Origin: Jacaranda mimosifolia
Lineage: Eukaryota > Streptophyta > Magnoliopsida > Lamiales > Bignoniaceae
Direction: 5' to 3'
NCBI GenBank assembly: GCA_018894105.1
Contig: CM032126.1
Coordinates: 8,025,001-8,089,000 of the forward strand
DNA length: 64,000 nucleotides
Position 1 is the stretch's first letter. Each line of letters starts with the position of its first letter. Made by a program: the position numbers and the translations under genes. The notes under the pieces are model-generated. The model was not told the DNA's origin, ran no database searches, and saw only the letters and a list, made by a program, of their open reading frames with translations. Shown here piece after piece: positions 23,355 through 35,589 of this stretch.

Positions 23355-24473
23355 GTTGTTAATGGGTCGGATTTGAATCAAATCAGAATAATTCAAATTC
23401 GAATTCGATAACATGTATATATAATAGAATCCGAAATCGAATCCGAGTTCTATAGGATCTATGCATGTTAATTCCATGTCCGGATCCGATAAAAATCGGA
23501 AACCCGATAAGAAAATAAAAAAAAAAATTACGTTCTTTAAAATTTTATGTTATTAGAAAAAACCGTCTTATAAGACATGTTATATGAAATTTTAAAATTA
23601 CCTTTTAATCCAAATATAATATTTACAAAATTAAGAGAGCTCAAATTTAGATTTTTTTTCATAACTTTTTATCATATCATTGCAAAAGCTAAAGATTTAA
23701 GGCATAATCCATAAGGGTTGTATCAAATTGATCATTCGGTAATGTATATTTTACATTGCATAATTCATTATAAATTGTGTATTTAGGCTATAATATGAAA
23801 CATACGTATATATATAATTACTTTATTAAATTAATTGCTTCAAAGAAATAAAAAAATTAGGGCATTATCAATTATAATATCACATATATTGCATTTCAGT
23901 CAAAAGTCTTCATTAATGTAATTTATACTATATAATTATCAATTTAATAATATATTTAATAAAATTCGTATTCGAATCTTTATCGGATTGGATTGTATAA
24001 TTCCATATCCGATCCACTTATTTCGGGTTATGGATATTTATAATCGGATATAATCCATCAGATATTTTAATTGAATAAGAATTCTAAAATTCGGATCGAA
24101 TTCGGATTAAAATCCGATCCATTGACAGCCCTATATATATATATAATTATTTTATTAAATTAATTGCTTCAAAAAAATAAAAAAATTATGGCATTATCAA
24201 TTATAATATCACATATACTGCATTCTAGTCAAAAGTCTTCATTAATATAATTTATACTATATAATTATCAATTTAATAATATATTTAATAAAATTTGGAT
24301 TCGAATCTTTATCAGATTGGATTGTACAATTCCATATCCGATCCACTTATTTCGAAATATGAATATTTATAATCGGATCTAATCCATCAGATATTTTAAT
24401 CGGATAAAAATTTTAAAATTCGAATCAAATTCAAATCAGATTCGAATTAAAATTCGATCCATTGACAGCCCTA
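23355..24473. mobile_element. hAT-like element with a tandemly doubled right end
   Basis: The left end tagggttgttaatgggtcgg matches in inverted form the right end ccattgacagcccta. That right end occurs twice, ending at about 24134 and again at 24473, because roughly 330 bp of the right part is repeated in tandem (about 23807-24134 and 24135-24473). It belongs with the copies at 15343 and 19294. It starts about 350 bp upstream of the CPN20 start codon. No clear 8-bp flanking duplication is visible. Confidence 0.75.
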
Positions 24474-24536
24474 CCTATATCTATAAGCTATTGGGTTGGG
24501 AGATGCCCATTTTGGCATTCGAACGCAATGCTAATT

Positions 24537-24745
24537 GGGTTTGAAGCCCAGAATAGTCATTGGACATTCATGTATCAAATCCATATGCCCAATTTCCAAG
24601 TGGGGCGGAAGAATTTCCTCTCTCTCTCTCGCTCTCTCTCTGGGTTTGAAGCCCAGAATAGTCATTGGACATTCATGTATCAAATCCATATGCATAATTT
24701 CCAAGTGGGGCGGAAGAATTTCCTCCCTCTCTCTCTCTTTGCTAC
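24537..24745. repeat. Tandem duplication, period 105 bp, with CT microsatellite
   Basis: The copies at 24537-24641 and 24642-24745 start gggtttgaagcccagaatag and end in CT repeats (24619-24641 and 24723-24740). They differ at few positions, mainly ccc versus taa at the middle and in the CT run. The two overlapping open frames here arise from the duplication and are not called as genes. Confidence 0.9.
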
Positions 24746-25589
24746 TCTCTTTTTGCTTTTTCTAAAGAATTGATTTACCTACTTATACTCGTACATGTGT
24801 ATTTAAAATTCATTCAATTTTAAATTTTAAATTTTACATATATAATTCTGAAAAATATTACTCGTTTAATTAAACAGTAATAGATATGATGGAAGATGGG
24901 TAAGCTAGTTTTAACAAACTAAATGTATTATTTCTAAAATCACTAGAGGGCTATATATATGACCCCATTTGTATCATTTCCAATTATTTTATTGATGATG
25001 AATATTCATTTAGTATTCAATTAAAATTTGGTGAGTGATTTTTGGACTTAATAAGAACCAACCTCAATTGGATCTAGGACCCGACCAATTCGATCATATT
25101 TCCAATGTCATATTGCTTTCTTCAATTTTAAGAAAATTTACGGCATCATTCCAAAGTTTCTATTCTATAAAAATTTCTGGCATCTTTGTACTTTTTTTTT
25201 TTTTTTTTTGTACTTGTATTTGTAGATTTGTTTTTATGTATCAAATATTCAAGATATAAATTTATTTATTTATTTATATACATAAACATATCAAGAATTT
25301 CATAAGATTCAAAACCTCAAATATCATATCTGCACGTACAAGGGAGATAGTGCTAGGTCAATGGGCCACTTGGTTGTTGTTATTTACACATATGCACTCA
25401 CAAGGGTTCATTAGAGATCAAACATCAAACCTCACACATATAAGTGCAAGGACGATACTATTGGACTAATTAACGACTCGATCCAAAAATTCATTAATGT
25501 TTGAACCTTGAACTTCACACATACAAATGTGAAGACGATGTCATTAAGTCAATTAATTACTCATACATAAGTTATAATCAAGCTAATGA
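24746..25589. other. AT-rich spacer with three imperfect direct repeats
   Basis: No gene is seen. A T-rich run lies at about 25190-25210. At about 25316-25380, 25408-25480 and 25500-25560 there are three imperfect copies of a block with the theme cctcacacatat..gtg..gacgat..gtcaatta. Their origin is not clear. Confidence 0.4.
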
Positions 25590-27550
25590 TACCTAAGGTA
25601 TAAATTATGATCAAAACATGTTATATTAGATAAAAAAAAGATATGTGCATAAAAGCCTAATATCAATTATCTTTGAATTTGGGAATGTTTAGCACATGTA
25701 ATAACCAATAAGGAATGATCCAGACAAATTAGAATTAAAGTAGACGTATTCTTGTTAATAGGTTATCCTAAAAGAACAAGAGATGGTTAACTTTATAGTT
25801 AAAAGAAACATAAAATGTTTTATAAGTAAGTAATACCAAGTATTTGGAGAAGATCTAATAATTACCAAAAAGAGGAAAGCAGACTTGTATTAGAAGAAAT
25901 GATAGTATGATCACATATTTCATGACTCATGTCAACAATCTGGTTTAACTGAAAAGATAGATGACAGTACATATGGTGTACCTAATATAAAATTGGAAAT
26001 GTAAAGCTTCTTCATAGTGGGAGGATGGTCAAACTACTTGCCAAATATCTTAGAGAAATTCTAGTGGTTGAATCTCATGAATCTAATGTTTCAACTAAAA
26101 ACAAACTCTACAAGATAATAGATATTGAATAATGACAAGATTGACAAGAATGAACAAAAGATATATACAGATCTATAATACAAAATTAATAAATGGCAAA
26201 GCTTTACACCCAACAAGAATGTATCGATTATGATCGAACCATCTCTTTCTTAATCATGCTTAGACCCATTAGGATAAACTTATATCCATTGCAAGTCATT
26301 AAATTAATTTGTGAAATGACAAATAGATGTTGAGACGATTCAAGAAAAGTTTTATGTCTTAGAATCCAATGGTTGTATTGCTAAAAATCAAACACATGAT
26401 ATGAAAAATTCTATCCAAGGACGTTAATTAGCATCTAGATTATGTAAATTGAAGTTATCAAACCTTAGTGATATGGGATAGCCCAATGTGCTCGGCTCAA
26501 AGATCACAGGCCCAAGGATGTAGCGTCCGGCCCACCTCATACCCCAATCCCAATGGTGCTACCGATAGCAGGTGACATAAATCGACCACACAGATCGACG
26601 TCGCTCACAGATAGGGCCGCTGATTGACCCCTCGATCGCATAGCTTGTCCACCTCATACGCCGCGAGCCAACCCATTGTTAGATCTATCTGGCTATCGAC
26701 CATGGAGGTTGACCCGGTGTAGAACCATCTCTGCTGCATTAAATGCCCTGACAGGCAACATGCCTCCGATTAGTAGCGCATGCCACCCCAATACCGCCCA
26801 TGCTGCCACACTAGGGAGGAGGCGCGCGTCTACAATGTCCTATTATGTCCCTAAAACTTGGAAAGGTAGCCACCTGGAATAGTACAAAAGTGGAAGATGA
26901 CCTAATGCCCCCCCATGCAAGGACGAAGATTATTCCTACATGACAAGGGTATCTCAGACAAATCCCCACTGAGAGAAGGCTATAAATACCCTCACCCCAG
27001 CCTCTTAAAGGTATGCCACTCTATATACAAAAAACCTTCACTCTGCTGCTCGTTATATCTGGTCGACTCCACACTAACTTGAGCGTCGGAGCACCTTAGC
27101 CGAGAGCACCTCGGCTAGCCTGACGTTTGCTCGTGATTGCAGGACTCAGCCCAATTACATTCACATATCGACCAGAGAGGTTGAACCCTTCCAAAATCAC
27201 TATCTGATCCAGCTACCAATAAATTTCACCCTCATCACTTAGAATTTGAGTAAATGTCGAATGAATTACCATGTCGAATTCTTCTTTTTTCTATAGCATT
27301 ATCCTAAAATACCTAAAGTGAAAGAGCTTATGAGTATTGCATCCTTTATATGCTTTAATTGTGGATAGCCAATGTATGTCAGTTTAGACTTGGATAACAA
27401 TGAAACACATCTTAAAATACTTGAGAAGGATTGGAGATTATGTGTTGATGTTCTATCATAGTAAAGAACTTACACCATTATGAAATATCACACAGTTAAT
27501 AAAATATGTGATTTATAATAAAGTTACAGTGCTAAAGGTTGCTTAATTAA
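25590..27550 (+). mobile_element. Ty1/copia polyprotein relic, split by a solo LTR
   Basis: Degenerate plus-strand reading gives blocks typical of copia polyproteins: VFLLIGYPKRTRDG and LVLEEMI (about 25750-25900, end of integrase), and later MKHILKYLRRIGDYVLMFYHSK (about 27400-27470), the motif that precedes RNase H. Stops and shifts are many. The central reverse transcriptase part is badly decayed, and the catalytic YVDD box was not found. A solo LTR sits at 26469-27237. No LTRs of its own were identified. Confidence 0.65.
26469..27237 (+). mobile_element. Solo LTR of a Ty3/gypsy (Tat-type) element
   Basis: The 769-bp unit starts tgatatgggatagccc and ends ctcatca. It is flanked by a perfect 5-bp target duplication, cttag at 26464-26468 and 27238-27242. 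A TATA-like ggctataaatacc lies near 26975. The 3' part (ccgagagcacctcggctagc, gattgcaggactc) matches the LTR at 62521-63224 and, more distantly, those of the element at 34455. No internal sequence remains, as expected after LTR-LTR recombination. Confidence 0.9.
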
Positions 27551-27778
27551 TAATCTAAGGGTTCCATTTACCAAATACTCATAACTTCTTAGAAGCTCCT
27601 CAAAAAAATATTTTATATTTTGGTTCTTGTAGGATGGTTTGAGGAATTTATTAACTTATCTCAACGCCCTCTTAATCACATCTATCACATGATTGTTTGG
27701 GTTCCCAAATTTAGTTTGGACAAAAGGTTTTATTTTGTACTCACGTATGTTGAGAGGCAACTCTTGCAATTAGTCTAA

Positions 27779-28298
27779 GGACCCATTTACTTTGTGATAT
27801 GGGATATTGAGTGATGAAATGAAATCGAGGATGGAGAGTCAGATTAAGATAATTTTGTATTTTTTAAATTATATTTACTTTGCAGGATGATATGAATGGT
27901 GAAAGTGGAAAATTTTATTAATTGTTTACTTGGATGGATGATAATATTGAGATAAATTTTAAAAAGATTAAAATACTCTTTAATTAAAAGAAAGAGAAAT
28001 AGAAATATAACATTTTTTTTTTTTTGTAATTGGTAATAGGGTATGAAGAATTCTTTCCACAACCCAACAAGTTTGTTAAAAAATTGAAAACAATGTGATT
28101 GGTGCCATGGCCACAAGTTATTTGAAGGAGCAGCATTGTGGTGTGATTATCTCATCACACCAAAAGGGATAATGTCTCATCCCACAAAATATGCAATTTC
28201 ATACTGGGCTTCTGTATTATTAAGTAAATAAGATATTAGATGAGATAAAATGCCTCATCCCACCTCATCCCACCTAATACTACAAAGTAAGCTAGGCC
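27779..28298. mobile_element. Tourist-like MITE, same family as 52364-52973
   Basis: The left end ggacccatttactttgtg and right end cacaaagtaagctaggcc pattern are inverted repeats, flanked by TAA at 27776-27778 and 28299-28301. Internal blocks such as gattaagataatttt and ggtgtgat..atcacac are shared with the copy at 52364. Non-coding; the 90-codon minus-strand frame is a by-product. Confidence 0.75.
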
Positions 28299-28397
28299 TA
28301 AGAGTATTTAGTCGAGGGGTACTTGGAATAAATTATAAGTGACATTTAAGTTCGTAATTATGTTCAAAAATTGATCTTCAATATATCATTAAAATTT

Positions 28398-28757
28398 AGA
28401 GGTGTTTGGCTTAACTTATTTAAAAGATATTTTAAGTTTTACATCATATAAGATGTTTTTAACATTTATAAAATGTTAGATCTTATTTACAAAATAAAAT
28501 TTTAAAATATTTGGATAAAATAAGATTTTAAAACTTATAAGATCTTAATAATGATAATTTTATAATTGATATAGTTAAAATCGGATGGACTTTTTAAAAT
28601 TTTGAAAATAAGTTGCAATTCCTTGCTTTTTTAAAAAGAAATTATAAGATTATAACATCTTATTTTAAAAGTTTAAAGCTTAAAAGTATTTTATGAGCTC
28701 TCGAAAATACCATAAAATATTTTAAAAAATTTATAAACTCACTCAAAATACCTTCTC
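28398..28757. mobile_element. MITE related to the one at 9107
   Basis: The left end agaggtgtttggcttaac and right end aaactcactcaaaataccttct are inverted. The interior has the same cttataag-like palindromic blocks as 9107-9520. No clear target duplication was found. Confidence 0.55.
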
Positions 28758-29504
28758 AAAATTGTTGTCGTTAATTCAACTGGAAATTCCAGTTCTGCCA
28801 AAATTAAAAGGAGAAAGTAAGAAGAAGCAGCATTAATGTTGATAGTTTACCTCTAACTGCATAAAATTATAGGGAAAAATCAAAACCGCGGAAGCCTAAA
28901 CTATGTTTGACTGGAAAAAGAGGGAAAAAAGGAAAAATCAAGTTCCCCGTTCCCACTTCCAACTTCTAACTTCCAAGTCCTAGTATGGACTGCTAAAAAT
29001 AGAAACAAAGATTTGGATTCCAATTGATGGACCCGTTTTTCGTTTTTGCTTTTGGGGGTCAATTTTTACTTTTGGCCCACGACTACATTGATGTACGCTT
29101 GATTTATCTCCTCAGAGTGTACAGATTAATACAAAATTAATAAGATATAACTATTTTTTCCAACTTTATCTTTGCAATATATTTAGCAAAATATTGGAAT
29201 TTTGAAATTGTTGCTCAAACTTATTAATATAAAACAATTAATTTAAATTAAACCAGCTATAAATGGCCATTGCATGCAGAATTACGTACTTAGATTACTA
29301 TGCCAAAGAAAATTTTCATTTCTAGTTATAAAAATTAGTTATTAAGTAATTAATGTCCATAAAGTTGATGTAAGTAAAATCACTATTTTAAAGAATAAAT
29401 AAATAGTGTGAAATTAATAGTTTTAAATCTTAAGAAATATAAATAGATTATCAACTTTTTTTATGTTTTGGTATTTGATTTTCACCGTACGAAAAGGATA
29501 AACT
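28758..29504. other. Intergenic DNA, no gene seen
   Basis: No coding exon, long repeat or structured element was recognised here on either strand. The composition is AT-rich throughout. Confidence 0.4.
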
Positions 29505-29902
29505 AGTGACAAAATAATAAGTGGCAATACAAAAATCATCATTAATTATATATATATATATATTAAGGACAAAAGATTTTATTTTGTCACATTAATGATT
29601 TTTACAAATTAAATTATGATAAAAATAGTACTTAAGTTGTCACTATTGATAATGGTGACAACTTAGTGACAATGAAAATTTTGTCAAAAATTCTAATCAT
29701 AATTTTTTATTATTACTAAATTGTTATCATAGGAGTACCACTAATTCCCAATAATAATATAACATAAAATATTATTTTTTGTGACTATTAAGCTATGTAG
29801 TGACAAAAGAAAAAATATTTTACTTAAGAAATATCATTATTGACAATATAAAACTATTGTCACTTAATACATGATGTTTCTGGCAATTTTTACTTTGTCA
29901 CT
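29505..29902. mobile_element. Fold-back element with agtgacaaa ends
   Basis: The ends agtgacaaaataa and ttactttgtcact are inverted, and the motif gtgacaa/ttgtcac recurs inside several times in both directions, so the whole can fold on itself. It is non-coding. A target duplication was not found. Confidence 0.5.
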
Positions 29903-30589
29903 AATATTCTATTTTTTTTTTTTTTTGGGTAGTATTTTGGTAAATGATCATGCCCCGTCTAGTCACTTAGATTCCTATACGAGAAAATATATTTCTTTTA
30001 AAAATTACTATGAGATTATTTCGTCGAGTTTCTTAATTGAACTTTTATGACAAAACTATTATAATTAAGTAAATTAATTATTAAATAAATATTGTTGCTT
30101 CGGTATAAAATTCAATTATGCCATTTATAATTAACTTAATTGCTACTAGTTTTGTGTACCACAATTCAAAATTCCAATATTTAAAAAAAAAAAAATTTTA
30201 AAAAGAAGGATAAGATTGAAAAGTGTATTAAAATCTCTTAGTTGTAAGGAGTGGAGTATATATTTTCACAGCTTGAGGAGGCAAAACGTATTATTCATAT
30301 AATTAAGGGAGAGCAAATGAAAATTTCTGAGTCAACTGCATTAACAGAATGGAAGATATATAGTAGGGCTTCGAGAAGACCTCAACACTTGGAATAAATA
30401 CATAAATTCAAGATTTGAAAAGCGTAAAATTCTAGAAATTAATGAATTAAAATTTCTCTTCATATGAAATCAATGTATTAGAATCATAAGACAAAATTAA
30501 TTTCAACGATTTTTTTTTTTTTCAAATCAAAGTCAAGAAAAGTTTATTTGAAAAAGGAAAAAAGAAAAAATAAGCAAAATGAAGGGAAC
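29903..30589. other. Intergenic DNA, no gene seen
   Basis: This is AT-rich DNA with several homopolymer runs (for example T runs near 29912 and 30511, A run near 30182). Nothing coding was recognised. Confidence 0.4.
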
Positions 30590-31522
30590 TAGGCCTGTCA
30601 ATGATACCCTACCCAAATCCATATCCTAAAATACCCAAGACAATAAGACTCTAACCATACCCTACCCTAAAATACCCAAGACAATAAGACCATAACCATA
30701 CCCTATCCTATCTAACCCAAGACCCGCTTGGTCTAGTTCATTGAATTTATATTTTTAATGTATAGACTAATTTTATTAATATATACTAAAAATATTATTT
30801 GACATACGATAAAAAAAATACTTTCTATATTTAATTTAGTAATTAAATTTAATTTAGTTAATTTTTATTTTTAATTTTTCATTTATTAATATAATATTTA
30901 TTAACGAGTTATTCATTAATAAAATTAATTTTATTAACAAAGTTTTAATTAACAATGTTTATTTTACTTTTAATTTTAATATTATTAATTTTATTAATGA
31001 AATCTGTTTAACTATTACTGTAGCTATTCCAATTACAAAAAGAAAAAAGAAAAAAGGAAAATGATACGACAATGTTGATTCCACACCATCTAAAGGAGTA
31101 TTGATTTAGGTTTCATAATAGCACTTCAAATTCGATATTATCATCACTTAGAATAATGATGTGCCAATATTAATTTTCTTCCACTGTTTAAAAGGCAATA
31201 ATGTAGAAAAGCACTATTTTCCCATAATTTAGTATATTTTTTAATGAAAAAAAATATTTAGTTGTTATTATTCATTCACATATTTGTAATTTTTATATAT
31301 AAAAAAATTATCATTAGTATAGATTTAATTTTCGGCATAAATAATATTTAGGTTAATAGGTCAAATATAAGTATAAGGTAATAGGTAATATTTGGGTATG
31401 GGTAGATGGGTAACTTTTCGATATAGACCATATTCATACCTATTATATTATTTTTAATAAGTATAAGTATGAATATGATTTTTTGGGCGTAAATAGAATA
31501 ATACCCTACTCATTACAGACTA
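30590..31522. mobile_element. hAT-like element with perfect 8-bp target duplication
   Basis: The ends taggcctgtcaatg and cattacagacta are inverted, and aagggaac flanks both sides (30582-30589 and 31523-31530). The subterminal regions are rich in ataccctaccc and gggtatgggtag motifs in opposite orientations; the centre is very AT-rich. A second copy lies inverted at 32950-33889. No transposase is encoded. Confidence 0.85.
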
Positions 31523-31710
31523 AAGGGAACATAATAAATAGCATAAAAAAAACTTGTACATCAGAAGGTATTTTCTGGAAGAGTGGCTGTTATTAGAAAC
31601 TTGTTTGTGGAGATCTCATGCATGAATTAAGGACCGCAGACATCTGAATAATTTTGTGTAAGAAACAGCATGCCACGTTTAAAAGACGACATATATAAAT
31701 ATATAAATAT

Positions 31711-31977
31711 ATATGTAATAAGTCAAGTAGTGTATGCGTTGGTGGATTTTTCAAGCTATTAGCAGCAGTAAATGGGTAAATTGCACAGCGCGAATTGTAA
31801 TATTCGAAATTGGTCGATAACTCCCTATAAAATAAAAATTGATAAAAAATCCTTGTAAAATAAAAATTGGCAAATATCAAAGGAGCACTGTGCAATTTAC
31901 CATATATATATATATATGTAATAAGTCAAGTAGTGTCTGCGTTGGCGGATTTTTCAAGCTATTAGCAGCAGCAAATA
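31711..31977. repeat. Direct repeat pair around a small TIR element
   Basis: The block atatgtaataagtcaagtag..ttcaagctattagcagcag occurs at 31711-31773 and again at 31915-31977 with few differences. Between them lies a small element at 31775-31901 with inverted ends ggtaaattgcacag and ctgtgcaatttacc. Confidence 0.85.
31775..31901. mobile_element. 127-bp TIR mini-element
   Basis: The ends ggtaaattgcacagcgc and gcactgtgcaatttacc are inverted repeats of about 16 bp with one mismatch. The inside repeats the theme ccttgtaaaataaaaattg. It is too short to code. It sits exactly between the two copies of the flanking duplication. Confidence 0.7.
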
Positions 31978-32949
31978 GCAATCCAGAGTCCAAAGGACCA
32001 AAGCGCGTGCGCGTGTGCTTTTCTTCCTCTTTTCTACATGCAGTCAAAATGTATTAACTGCTCATGTTTTCCAATCATAATTTAAATAACCAAAAAAACA
32101 CAAGAGAGAGAGAGAGAGAGAGAGAACAAACTGCTCATATTTGAATTATTGCCATTAATTTGGTCCAACGTTGTTTTTGTGGAGTGCTAAGCATCGAACA
32201 CCAAATAGGCAGTCGCGCTTTCAACTGCAAAATAGCGCGTTGACATAATTAATTCTTCTACCATTCAATTTAATTTGGTTGCAGTCCGAGCTCTTAATTT
32301 CTTTCTTTCTTTTTAACATAATTTAGAGTTCAATTTAATTTATTTTTTGGAGGTATTTTTACTTTTTAATAAAATAAAAAAATAGTTATAAACGTGAGTT
32401 TGAAAATGAAATATTGTTTGAATATTTTGTTAAAATGAATTTGAAGACACAACCAAACTGGTTAATTAATTTTTTAACATCATGAGGGTGTAAAATAATT
32501 TTTTTATCACTTAATATATAATAATGATATTTTTTATATTATTATTTGTTAATTTGTCACTAACTTCGTATCTTTTTGTAGCGAATTATAACTATAAATG
32601 AATTCTAAGACAAGATCCTTTGATAAAGTTGGTGTTTGTAATATGAATAAACTTTCTGCTTCTATGTTTTGTAATAGGGGTTCTCTCTTTGTGGACTCAT
32701 TTGGTTGCAATGAATTTACATTCTATCCCCCCACCCCCCCACCCCCCCACCCCAAAAAAAAAGAAGAAGAAGAGAAGAGAGAAAAGCATATATCAAGACT
32801 AACTCTGGGTGTTGGAACCTCAAACTCATGATTATGGGTGAATAATTGGCCAAAAAAAAATTTAGATCAATTGTAGCTGATAAGTTCTTTGAAGCTTGCA
32901 AGTTTTGCCAAAAAGTAAAAACCATATTTCCAAACATCATCTTTGAGGC
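31978..32949. other. Intergenic DNA with simple repeats
   Basis: A (GA)n tract lies at about 32104-32124 and a C-rich then A-rich tract (cccccaccccccc..aaaagaagaag) at about 32727-32775. The open frames at 32598 and 32716 are built on that tract and are not called. No gene is recognised. Confidence 0.4.
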
Positions 32950-33889
32950 AGGCCTGTAACTAGGTAGGGTGTTATCTTACCCATGCCCAAAATATCAATA
33001 CACATACCCTATCCATACCCATACCTATTAAAGATAGTATAATGAGTATGGGTAGGATCTGTACCTATAAATTATCCATGTACTCATACCCAAATATTAC
33101 TTATTACTTTATACTTAAATTTAATCTATGAACCTAAAAATTATTTATACCCAAATCAATTTTATATTAATGATAAACTTTTTTATATATAAAAATTACA
33201 AATACGTAAATGAACACTAACAACTAAGTAATTTTCTTCATTAAAATTAAACTAAATTAATAAAGTTAATATATTGGAAGAACAATTTTTTTTAAAAAAA
33301 TTGGAATAGCAATAGCCACAATTGAACATTTTTCATTAATAAAATTAATAATATTAAAATAATAAATAATTTTTATAAAAATAGTTAATAAAATAAATTT
33401 TTTTAGTGAATAAAGTTTATTAATATAGAAATTAACTGTTTTTATAAAATTAAATATAGAAAAAAGTTTTTGCTTTTAAACTGTTTTTATTAACTATTTT
33501 TTAATTATATTCATTTAATTAGCAAAAAGTTTAATTGTTTATTATATTAATAAAGTTTAACTATTATATCAATAAAATAGTTAATTTAATTAGCAAAAAG
33601 TTTAAAATTAAATAATTTAAATTTAATAATTAAATTAAATTAAATATAAAAAAAATTATTTTTTATTATCGTATGCCAAATAATATTTTTAGTATATATT
33701 GAGAAAATAAATATATACGTTAAAATATAAGTCCAATAAACTAGACCAAATCGGTCTTGAGTTAGATAGGATAAGGTAGGATTAGGGTCTCATCCTTCTA
33801 GGTATTTTAGGGGAGGGTAAAATTAGGATCTCATCCTTCTAGGTATTTTAGAGTATGAGTATAGGTAGGGTGATACCCTACCCATTTAC
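32950..33889. mobile_element. hAT-like element, inverted copy of the family at 30590
   Basis: The left end aggcctgtaacta and the accompanying ataccctatccatacccatacc motifs match the family at 30590, in opposite orientation. Flanks tttgaggc (32942-32949) and tttgaggg (33890-33897) form an 8-bp target duplication with one mismatch. Non-coding, very AT-rich core. Confidence 0.75.
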
Positions 33890-34454
33890 TTTGAGGGTCT
33901 GAATTTGTTGAGTTTGGTGATGATCACTTTTTGATTATATATAAATAGAGAATGGCCCATGTTATTGACATGTTCTGTTTTAGTACATTGCATCAGAGAG
34001 CAGCCCCTACAATAAGATCAAATGGAGATCTTTACTTGCTAAAAAATAAGATATAATAATAATATAAAACAACGATAAAACTATTAAAGTCTAATTATTA
34101 CATTCTTAATCTTCTACTTTAGAGAAATTTTGACAGGTCCTAAACATATTTGGTCAAAACCCCACTGTAATGTAATGGCATACATTCTGATTTAATAATG
34201 GGCCATTAATAAAAACGTGATCGCCACAGGACCTTGTATCGGAAGATACCCCCAAGAATTATCTTTCAAGTGTAATATTTTTGTGGTAAATGAGTAATTT
34301 TTTTTTTTAATTTAGAACTCCAACAAATCTCTAAATATATTTTAGCTTTTATTATAGGTAAGAAAATATAAACTGAATTGAGTTGACTATCAAAGAATTT
34401 GCAATTGAAGCAGCACGTTGTCTAGTTGTTCTAATAAGAATCATAAGATAGTTA
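33890..34454. other. Spacer left of the Tat-type element
   Basis: No gene or repeat is recognised. Its last eight bases (34447-34454, gatagtta) nearly match the eight that follow the right LTR. Confidence 0.4.
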
Positions 34455-35144
34455 TGATGTGGTAATTTGGAGAGATAGGTTCCTCGACTTCGACCTAAGA
34501 CTTCAAATCAACCAAAAAGATAAATATGTGGTGCGGGTCGAATCCTGTAACCAGTAAACAAACGTTAGGCTAGTCGAGAGGATTCTCGGTTAAGACCTTG
34601 TGATGCTTAAGTCAGTATTCGACCAAGGAATAATTTGGCAGAGCAACAACTTAAAGTGTATTATAATTTGTACCTTAATCTCTGAAGAAAGGATATTTAT
34701 AGTGATTGGCGAGAGGTGGAAAAGACAATCTTCGCCCTAACATGTGTTAGATCTTCTCTTGCTTGGATAGGGGCATTCTAGGTCTTTTTGACCTAGCTTA
34801 GCATCAACTCTGTGACCGGCCAGTGATAAAGAGAGCCCTTACCGCCATTAATGCGGAGGTTATGTGTCGTCAGGGCCATTAAATGTGGACATGAGGGTGG
34901 TTCGATTGCATTTAATACGAATGTTGTGGGTGGCGAACGCTGCCATTAATGGTCCTGCTGCTGGGCTGCCTCATCACAGTCTACATATCCTAGCCTCACC
35001 TGGTCGGGAGGATTCGACCCTAGAGGTCAATCTGTACTCCAAAAACTTCAACACAGATAAACCTGCTTGGGCCAAGACTTGGTTTGTTTGGGCTTGGTAC
35101 TTAGGCCAATGTTCTTGTTAGGCTTGCGGTCTATACCCATATCA
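34455..35144 (-). repeat. 3' LTR of the Tat-type element
   Basis: It is paired with 44186-44874. In plus-strand terms it begins tgatgtggtaattt and ends cccatatca. The polypurine tract (read aaggtggggggga on the minus strand) lies directly outside its inner edge, which fixes it as the 3' LTR. Confidence 0.9.
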
Positions 35145-35589
35145 TGATCCCCCCCACCTTGCAATTTGGGTGACCCAGTGTAGGTCAGAGTAAGGAGTAG
35201 CACGCTTTACTGTTTCAAGTCTTTTGGCTATCTACCAGATTTCGAAGGCAAGAACTGTTTCTAAATCTCAATCGGTGTTTTTAGGCCGGAAACCATTTTT
35301 GGGCGGATATGTCCACGTTTATACACTGATAATCAGTGGTTACGCATTAATTAGCTGGTGGCCGGTCAATTCAACTGGTTGGTATACTAGGTCCGGCCTA
35401 TAAATAGTTATTTCTATTGCCCATTTACTACTTTTACTGCATCATTGAGAGGTCGAGTTCTGGACAATTCTGGTGGAGTTCCAGCATTATACATTTCTTT
35501 TCTGCTTTTATCTTGCGTAAGTCCTCTTCTTCCTTTTTCTCGGTTCGTTTGTTCTACTTTCCATTCGTCTATTTTTGTTCATATAAATA

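Noticed and set aside
24462..24773. Two overlapping plus-strand frames with repeated peptide
   Set aside because: The repeat comes from a 105-bp DNA duplication with CT tracts; both frames are open by chance.
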